Assembly (NCBI RefSeq): GCF_004115215.2
Contig: NC_041732.1
Coordinates: forward strand, 3,366,610-3,430,609
Direction of reading: 5' to 3'
Source of the DNA: Ornithorhynchus anatinus
Taxonomy: Eukaryota > Chordata > Mammalia > Monotremata > Ornithorhynchidae
DNA: 64,000 nt
The notes under the pieces: generated by a model
What the model was told of the DNA's origin: nothing
Databases searched by the model: none
The model's input: only the letters and a program-made list of their open reading frames with translations
Translations under genes and position numbers: made by a program
Part shown: positions 57,406 through 64,000 of the stretch, piece by piece
How the letters are laid out: each line of letters begins with the position of its first letter
How positions within the stretch are numbered: position 1 is the first letter of the stretch

Positions 57406-60400
57406 TCAGCAGCAGAAGCTGTCCACCAGCTGCTTCGGAAGCCAGTGTCCCAGCCCCTCCTGGTCCAGCCGGGCACTCAGCGCCGCCTTGGCTGCCTGGT
57501 AGTTCGAGGCCTGAGCCTGGGGAGGACAGGGGGAGGCCAGGGTGGGCTTGTGCCCCTGCCCCTTCCCCCCCTCCCGCCCCGGCAGGAGAGAAACAAGGAG
57601 CGGTGGGGGGGTAGGGGGAGGGTGGAGCGTTGGGAGGTCGGGGCGGGGATGTCAGGGCTCAAGTGGGGAGGGTCCGGGGAGAGGCGGAGGGTCCAGACCT
57701 TGGCCTGCTGGTAAGTCCTTAGGTCCAGGAGGTCCTGGCGGCCGAGGGCACGGGCGCTGCTGCGGAAGGCTTGGAACAGGGCGGCCTTACAGAGGCGGCT
57801 TGGGGGGCCCCGGGCCCTAGGGAAGCTAGGAGAGAAGCAGGGGTGAGCCCAGGCCGGGAGCCTCAGACCCCACCCCGACATACACCCCCTTACCCCCCCC
57901 CCCAGCCCCTTATGACTAAAATATAGCGGCACTTTTTTAACTGCTTAACGTGCTAAGCGCTGGGGGAGCTACGTTCCAATTATTACCGCATTTGTTCAGC
58001 GCTTACTCCGGGTCAAGCCCCGTTCTAAGCCCTGGGGTACATTCAAGTTACTCAGCTCAGGCGCTCACCCTCACCTGGCCAGCACGCAGCCCGTGGTCAC
58101 GTCCACCATCTCGGGGGCCTCGTCGCCCAGGCTCCAGTTGAGGCTCAGGCCCCAGCAGGTGGGGGGCGGGTCCACGGGGCCCAGGTTGGGCCCGGTGAAC
58201 AGATGCATGGGGGTGCGGAGGAAGGGGGCGGGCAGGGCCGGGCCCGAGCCTTCCTCCAGGTTGGGGCGGGAGTGGATGGCCCGGTTCAGCGTGGATGGGT
58301 CGTGGCAAGAGTCGGCTGGTTGGCGATGGAAGGGAGGAGAGAAACGGGTGACTCCGATTGGTGCCTCTCCCCACATTCCCCTGTCCCTGGCAGGGCCGCC
58401 CGGTCCGCCCGTCGAGGCTCACCCAGAATTAGGCTGGTGGTGTAGAGCGGCAGCAGGAAATGAGAGAGCAGGGCTCCCTGTAGGCCGAGCACGGCCCAGC
58501 GGGCCAACTTGTCGCTGCCCGCCAAGGAGAAGACACGGGTGGCCCGTACTTCGGGGCGCAGGCAGCAGAGGGGTCTGAGGCTCCCCGAAGCGTGGACGCA
58601 GAGGCGCAGGGCCGGGCTCTGGGGCTCTGGGAAGGGGAGGCTGGAGAGAGGGACGAGGGGCGAGCAGCCGGAGATGGGGGCCATGAAATCCCCCCCTGTC
58701 TACTCCCCCCTCCCATGGGGCTCCCCGGGGTACGGGCCCCCCGCACGTACTAAAAGTTCTCGGCCGCTCCGGTGGGGGTATGGCTGAGGTACAGGTGCAG
58801 GAAGATCCTCGGCTTGAGGGTGAGGCTGGGGCCGAGACCCGGTGGGTTGGTTGGGGCCAGCACGGAGCGCTCGGCCGCCTCGGGGACCCCGCTGGTGACC
58901 AGCAGCAGTTGGCGGTACAGGTACCTGGGGATAATCATTGCGGTCTTCGTTAAGCACTTACTGGGTGCCAGGCACTGTACTAAGTGCTGGGGAGGATTGG
59001 GTTGGACACAGCCCCATGGGGCTCTCGGTCTCAATCCCCACTTTACGGATGAGGAAACCGAGGCCACAGAAGTAGAGAAGCAGCGTGGCTCAGTGGAAAG
59101 AGCACGGGCTTTGGAGTCAGAGGTCATGGGTTCGAATCCCGGCTCCGCCACTTGTCAGCTCTGCGACTGTGGGCAAGTCACTTAACTTCTCTGTGCCTCA
59201 GTTACCTCAGCTGTAAAAGGGGGATTAAGATTGTGAGCCCCATGTGGGACAACCTGATTCTCTGTGTCTACCCGAGCGCTTAGAACAGTGCTCTGCACAC
59301 AGTAAGCGCTTAACAAATACAAATACCAACAGTATTAAAGTGATTTGCCCAAGGTCACACAGCAGACATGTGGCAGAGCTGGGATTAGAACCCATGACCT
59401 TCCGACTCCCAGGCCCGTGCTCTATCCACTATGCCATGCTACTTTTCTGGACCCGGTGGGGTAGGAGGAGATGAAGGACCGACCCCAACTCCTTTTTTTT
59501 TTTAATGGTACTTGTTAAGCGCTTACTGGGTGTCAAACCCTAAGCGCTGGGGTAGCTACACGTTAATTAAGTCAGACGCAGTCCCTGTCCCGCCTGAGGC
59601 TCACAGTCTAAGTAGAAGGGAGAGCAGGTATTTAATCCCCAGTTTACAGTTGAGGAAGCCGAGGCTCAGAGAAGGTAGGAGACTTGGCCAAGGTCTCACG
59701 GTAGACTAGTATCAGAGCTGGGATTAGAACCCAGAGCTTCCGACTGTCAAGCCCGTGCTCTAGGTCCCGCTGCCCCGCGGCTGGACAGGGAGTTGGAAGT
59801 GGATGCCCGGTCCCCGGCTTTGGGGGAGGGGGCTTGGGGATGGGCAGAGAGAGGAGTGGGGGGTGGGCGGTCAGGGGAGAGACGTTTCTGACCCTCACCT
59901 GAGCAGGGCCCGGCGAGCGATCACCAGGCCGTGGGCATCGTGCAGCTGACGCCCGTTGAACTCCAGCCAGCCCTCGTAGCTGTCCGTCCCCGTGCCCAGG
60001 GCCACCAGCTCGTAGGTCTCCTGGCAGCAGCCCTGGGCATCTGTCACTTCTGGGGGGACGGGCGGGGAAAGGGGCGGTCACGGGCTGCGGTTTGGGGGGC
60101 GAAGGGCTTTGGGGGAGGCGTTGGGGGGTCGTTGGAAACCACCTACCCCGTTCCAGGATGAAAGCTGCTACGCTGCTCTTGCAGCCCACGTAGGGTGAGT
60201 TGGGGTCTACCAGGCGGTCAAACATGGCACTGACCACGGCCGCACAGCGCTGCTGGTGGGTCAGCACATTGTCTGGGGGAGTTAGTGACGATGATGATGG
60301 TTTTTGTTAAGGGCTCACTCTATTATAATCACAATAATAAGCGCTTACTATGTGCCAAGCACTGTTCTAAGCACCGGGATAGATATAAGGTAATCAGGTT

Positions 60401-62652
60401 GTCCCACGTGGGGTTCCCAGTCTTTTTTTTTTTGTATTTGTTAAGCGCTTACTATGTGCAAAGCACTATTCTGAACGCTGGGGGATACAAGGTGATCAGG
60501 ATGTCCCACGTGGGGCTCACAGTTTCTTTTAATCCCCATTTGACAGATGAGGTAACTGAGGCACAGAGAAGTTAAGCGACCGGCCCGAAGTCACACGGGT
60601 GCCAAGTGGCAGAGCCGGGATTAGAACCCACGACCTCTGACTCCCAAGCCCGGGCTCTTTCCACTAAGCCACGCTTCTTCTCCCAGTAATAATCACAAAA
60701 ATAAGCGCTTACTATGTGCCAAGCACTGTACAAAGCACCGGGGTGGATGCAAGGTAAACGGGTTGTCCCACGTGGGGCTCACAGTCTTAATCCCCATTTT
60801 ACAGATGAGGTAACTGTGGCACAGAGACGTTAAGTGACTGGCCCCAAGTCACACAGCTGATAAGCGGCGGAGCTGGAATTAGAACCCACGACCTCGGATC
60901 TCCAAGCCCGGGCTCTTTCTACTAAGCCAGGCTGCTTCTCAGCGATTATTGCGGGGGGCTTCATCACCGCCCCCCACCCACCAGGACCCAGACTGTCCCC
61001 CCGGGCCCCGCTCCCTACCTGTCGGCTGGCAGTAGAGCACGGTGTTTTGGCCTATTTTATCCGAGCCTGCAAGAGATGGCAGGATAGAGAGGGGTTGGGT
61101 TGAGCGGGGACCGGTTTTGGGAAGGGGTCGGGGTGAGGGTCCCCTGGGGTGGTACCGAGAAGCGAGGTGGTCGGTTTCTGCTTCTTGGATTCTTCTTGAG
61201 GGCGCTCAGGGGGGCTTGTCTCAGCAGGCGCCGGCCCTGGGCGGGAGTCGAGCAAAGACAGTAACTGTGCACCCCGCTCCCACCCCCACTATGGGGGGGC
61301 GTTTTCCTCCTGGCGGGGTCCTCCTTCTGACTGCCCCCGGGGTGGACCCCGGGGCTCGGGACACCGTCCAGCCGGTGACGGCGACCGTTTGGAGGAGGGT
61401 CCAGGAGCCCCGGCTAACAGCCCATCCCTGGAGCGGTCGAGCAGGGGTCGCGAGGATGGGGAAGCGCCCCAGGACCACCCCTTCACTGCCCCTAATAATA
61501 AAAATAATGATGATATCCGTTAAACGCTTACTGTGTGCCAAGCACTGCTCTAAGCACTGGGGTCGATACAAGGTCACCAGGTCGTCCCGCATGGGACTCC
61601 CCGTCTCAATCCCCGCTTTGCAGACGGAGCGACCGAGGCCCGGAGAAGTGAAGTGACTTGCCCAAGGTCACACAGCGGACAAGTGGCAGAGGGGGATTAG
61701 AAGCAGGTGGCTCAGTGGAAAGAGTCTGGGCTTCGGAGTCAGAGGTCAGGGATTCGACTCCCGGCTCTGCCACTTGTCAGCTGTGTGACTGGGGGCGAGT
61801 CACTTAACTTCTCTGTGCCTCAGTTATCTCATCTGCAAAATGGGGATTAACTGTGAGCCCCACGTGGGACAACCTGATTACCCTGTATCTATCCCAGCGC
61901 TTAGAACAGTGCCCTGCACCTAGTAAACGCTTAACAAATACCAACATCACTATTATTATTATTAGAACCCACGTCCTCCGAATCCCGAGCCCTCTGTGGG
62001 CAGGGAACGTCCCCGCTTATCGTTGGAGTGTATTTTGTGAGAAGCAGCGTGGCTCAGTGGAAAGAGTACGGGCTTTGGAGTCGGAGGCCATGGGTTCGAA
62101 TCCCGGCTCGGCCGCTTGTCAGCTGTGTGACTTTGGGCAAGTCACTTCGCTTCTCGGTGCCTCAGTTACCTCATCTGTAAAATGGGGATTAAGACCGTGA
62201 GCCCCCCGCGGGACAACCTGATTCCCCTGTGTCTACCCCAGCGCTTAGAACAGTGCTCGGCACATAGTAAGCGCTTAACAAATACCGACATTATTATTAT
62301 TATTATTAGAACCCACGTCCTCCGAATCCCGAGCCCGCTGTGGGCAGGGAATGTCCCTGCTTTGGAGTGTATTTTCCCAAGCGCTTCGTGCAGTGGTGGG
62401 CACGCGGGAGGCGCTTAACGAATGCCCCGGGACGCCGGCTCCCACCGCCCCCATGCCCCTCTCCGCCTCCCAGGCCACCCCCCACCCCCGACCTGCCCCC
62501 GGGGTGTCCAGTTGTTCCTCCTCCTCCTCCTCCTCCTCCTCCGGCCTGGTGGGCGTCGTCCGGGCCGGACTAGTGGCGGGGAGGGGGGTCCCCAGGCCGG
62601 GCGGGATCTGCAGCGAGGCGGCCAGGCGGGGTTTCCTGCGGGCCTCGTTCAT
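57406..62652 (-). CDS. ADAD2: ADAD2, testis-type adenosine deaminase domain protein, 10 exons, no dsRBD seen
   Basis: Minus exons, 5' to 3': 62652-62493, 61236-61156, 61066-61019, 60272-60147, 60049-59899, 58924-58751, 58640-58423, 58315-58075, 57825-57699, 57516-57406; phases close to 1437 nt, 478 aa. The N-terminus [12 protein letters not shown] matches human ADAD2. A Glu run and two small low-complexity exons follow, then the ADAR-type deaminase domain ([53 protein letters not shown]), ending [16 protein letters not shown]. The zinc-site HAE of active ADARs reads HGL ([14 protein letters not shown]), as in human ADAD2, so it is not a deaminase. ADADs act in male germ cells and are needed for spermiogenesis. 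Human ADAD2 (about 583 aa) has a dsRNA-binding domain before the deaminase domain; I find none here. Exon 9 could instead start at 57819 in the same frame. Confidence 0.9.
57915..58055 (-). repeat. SINE fragments in ADAD2 intron 8
   Basis: Two short minus SINE pieces with ACTGCTTAACGTGCTAAGCG and CCGTTCTAAGCCCTGGGGTA. Confidence 0.6.
58925..59455. repeat. Nested SINEs in ADAD2 intron 5
   Basis: An older minus SINE (58930-59066 plus 59338-59447) is split by a younger, nearly complete plus Mon-1 SINE (about 59072-59337). The break lies in the CACAGAGAAGTGAAGTGA segment of the older copy. Confidence 0.85.
59490..59775 (-). repeat. Minus SINE in ADAD2 intron 5
   Basis: An older SINE from TTTTAATGGTACTTGTTAAG to the GCCCGTGCTCTAGGTCCCGC end. 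Confidence 0.75.
60290..60945 (-). repeat. Minus SINEs in ADAD2 intron 3
   Basis: A partial copy (about 60325-60425) is followed by two complete minus SINEs (about 60427-60683 and 60690-60942), both ending in the GCCACGCTTCTTCTC-type 5' end of the element. Confidence 0.82.
61493..62345. repeat. Duplicated SINE-plus-flank unit in ADAD2 intron 1
   Basis: An older minus SINE (61498-61700) is interrupted at GGATTAG/ATTAGAACC by a plus Mon-1 SINE (about 61697-61965). A second plus SINE (about 62037-62305) is followed by the same flank, AGAACCCACGTCCTCCGAAT..., so a unit of about 345 bp holding SINE plus flank was tandemly duplicated. Confidence 0.75.
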
Positions 62653-62960
62653 CTTGGGCCGGGGAGGCCGCAGGCTCGGGCCACCGGAGTGGAGCCGGTC
62701 CCCGGGGAAGGGAGGGGGAGATCACTCCTGCTCCCGCCCTCGAAGACCAAAGATGCGGTTGCTTTTACCGGCCACGCGGCAGCTCCTTTCCCTCCCACCG
62801 GCTCCGCGTGTGACACTTTTCCCTTCGGGGCCAATAGGAAGGCTGGAAACCGGCGCGAGGCGGGGCCCTCAGCCAATAGGGAGGCATCGCGGGTGGGAGC
62901 GACTGTTTCTCACCCCCACCGGTCGACCCCGCGTGGGAAAGACACATCGGGCCACCCAGG
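62653..62960 (-). promoter_or_regulatory. ADAD2: ADAD2 upstream region with CCAAT boxes
   Basis: Directly upstream of the ADAD2 ATG on the minus strand. Two CCAATAGG motifs (about 62830-62837 and 62873-62880) lie in similar contexts (GGGGCCAATAGGAAGG, CAGCCAATAGGGAGG). The region is GC-rich without a TATA box. The neighbouring gene's polyA signal is only 20 bases further upstream, so the promoter must be compact. Confidence 0.5.
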
Positions 62961-62979
62961 ATGGGGGGGAAGGCAAACT

Positions 62980-62985
62980 TTTATT
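62980..62985 (-). terminator. PolyA signal of the gene at the right edge
   Basis: Minus-strand AATAAA (plus TTTATT at 62980), 675 bases after the stop codon at 63660-63662 and about 330 bases before the ADAD2 ATG. A C-run of about 19 on the plus strand (62989-63009) lies next to it. Confidence 0.6.
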
Positions 62986-63069
62986 GGACGCCCCCCCCCC
63001 CCCCCCCCCGGCTCTTCCCGAATGCCGAAGCAGGGGGAGATGGGGGAGACGAGCGCAGAGAAGGGGGAA

Positions 63070-63315
63070 AGTGTGGCCTAGTGGCCGGATCACCCGCCTG
63101 GGAGTCAGAGCCACCTGGGTTCTAATTCCAGCCATCCCCCACCTCGGACAGGTCACTTCCCTTCTCTGGACTTCAGTTCCCTCATCTATAAAATGGGGAT
63201 GAAGGCGGGGAGCCCCGTGTGGGACTTAAGCCGGATCCAACCCGATTAGCTTCTGCGTATCCCAGTGCTTATGTTCGGTGCCTGGCACGTAGCGCCTAAC
63301 AAATACCCTTAAAAA
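63070..63315 (+). repeat. Plus SINE in the 3' UTR of the right-edge gene
   Basis: An older SINE from GTGTGGCCTAGTGGCCGG to AACAAATACCCTTAAAAAAA. Confidence 0.8.
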
Positions 63316-63404
63316 AATGAGAAGGGGGGGGAAGAGTGGGGTGGGGAAAGAGGAGGATGGTGGGGGAGAAGTGCGGGGTGTGGGGGGAACAGAGGAAGGA
63401 AAGA

Positions 63405-63632
63405 GGGAGGGAAGAAGAGTGGGAAAGGGCTTGGAGGGAAGAAGAGTGAGATTGGGCTCGGAGGGAAGAAGAGTGGGAAAGGGCTTGGAGGGAAGAAGAG
63501 TGGGAAAGGGCTTGGAGGGAAGAAGAGTGGGAAAGGGCTTGGAGGGAAGAAGAGTGGGAAAGGGCTTGGCGAGAAGAGGAGTGGGAAAGGGTTTGGAGGG
63601 AAGAAGAGTGGGAAAGGGCTTGGAGGGTTGAG
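63405..63632 (+). repeat. 27-bp minisatellite
   Basis: About eight direct units of GGGCTTGGAGGGAAGAAGAG + TGGGAAA, some with substitutions (GAGATTGGGCTCGG, GCGAGAAGAGGAG). The array falls in the 3' UTR of the minus-strand gene at the right edge. Confidence 0.88.
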
Positions 63633-63659
63633 CTCTAAGGAGAAAGCCCAGTGGTGGGG

Positions 63660-64000
63660 TCAGGGGCAGGGGTCCCGGGGTCGGGCGGGGTCGGGGGGCA
63701 CGAACAGGATGGGCGCCTGGGCCCTGCAGCGGTGGTAGGGGGAGACGGTCCCATCGGGTGGGCCGGACGCCTTGCAGGCCCGGGACAAGTTCTGGAACAG
63801 AGACACCTGCACCTGGACGAGCACCTCGCGGCCCTGTGGGTAGCACGGCAGTGGCTGCTGGAGAGGGCCGGGCAGGCCACCCCGGACCTTGCCCACCGCC
63901 CCCCAGGCTCTGCCCCAGCCCAGGCCCCTCCCTGGTCCTCCCCAAACCCCTTGCCGGGCTCCCAAGTGCCCCCGCTCCCCGACCTGTCCGTCGGTCGCAC
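63660..64000 (-). CDS. Last exon(s) of an unrecognised gene, partial at right edge
   Basis: The minus strand has an exon from 63833 (acceptor CTACCCACAG) to a TGA at 63660-63662, 57 codons of protein. It begins GREVLVQVQVSLFQNLSRAC, continues with ACKASGPPDGTVSPYHRCRA, and ends in a proline-rich RPRDPCP. An upstream exon end is likely at 63984 (ACAG|GTCGGG), which gives ATDGQ before GREV if phase 0 holds. Alternating hydrophobic residues followed by two cysteines suggest a beta-strand and a secreted or extracellular domain, but I recognise no family. The downstream polyA signal at 62980 and the spacing support a real 3' end in tandem with ADAD2. Confidence 0.5.
   Translation of the reverse strand, partial: ATDGQVGERGHLGARQGVWGGPGRGLGWGRAWGAVGKVRGGLPGPLQQPLPCYPQGREVLVQVQVSLFQNLSRACKASGPPDGTVSPYHRCRAQAPILFVPPDPARPRDPCP

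Noticed and set aside
57406-62652. Reading ADAD2 as an active RNA-editing deaminase (ADAR)
   Set aside because: The catalytic HAE motif reads HGL and the N-terminus matches ADAD2, so it belongs to the inactive ADAD group.

Overview
The window is GC-rich vertebrate DNA packed with one tRNA-derived CORE-SINE family (the monotreme Mon-1 type) and L2 LINE 3' ends. This repeat landscape, with spliced vertebrate genes, points to a monotreme, most likely platypus. All gene models were built by eye from splice sites, reading phase and remembered human proteins. No alignment was run.

Layout from left to right. The first coding exon of RPS16 (minus, 1889-1936) sits in a CpG island; the rest of the gene lies beyond the left edge. 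A 19-kb repeat-rich stretch follows and holds a small three-exon cytokine gene (6607-7488, plus) that I identify as interleukin-15-like (IL15L). A second CpG island at about 17.5 kb is the best candidate promoter for SUPT5H, whose 29 coding exons run from 21493 to 29679 (1086 aa). TIMM50 follows (33056-39316, 11 exons, 347 aa), then DLL3 (42252-50338, 7 exons in the minimal model, 633 aa). On the minus strand lie CHP2 (53511-56556, 7 exons, 195 aa), ADAD2 (57406-62652, 10 exons, 478 aa) and the last exon of an unrecognised gene that runs off the right edge.

RPS16, SUPT5H, TIMM50 and DLL3 keep the order known from human 19q13.2. CHP2 and ADAD2 are on human chromosome 16, so the window crosses a junction that differs between lineages. 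The genes do not form a pathway: a ribosomal protein, a transcription elongation factor, a mitochondrial import receptor, a Notch ligand, a Na+/H+ exchanger cofactor, a testis RNA-binding pseudo-deaminase and a cytokine.

The most notable observations are four. (1) A monotreme IL15L keeps the IL-15 cysteine pattern and the receptor-contact positions. (2) This DLL3 has a canonical DSL domain and eight EGF repeats, unlike the degenerate therian DLL3, and a conserved C-terminal tail stranded behind an in-frame stop. (3) ADAD2 has no visible double-stranded-RNA-binding domain. (4) Many tandem arrays are built from SINE, L2 or exon-edge sequence, including repeated copies of the DLL3 exon 7 acceptor.
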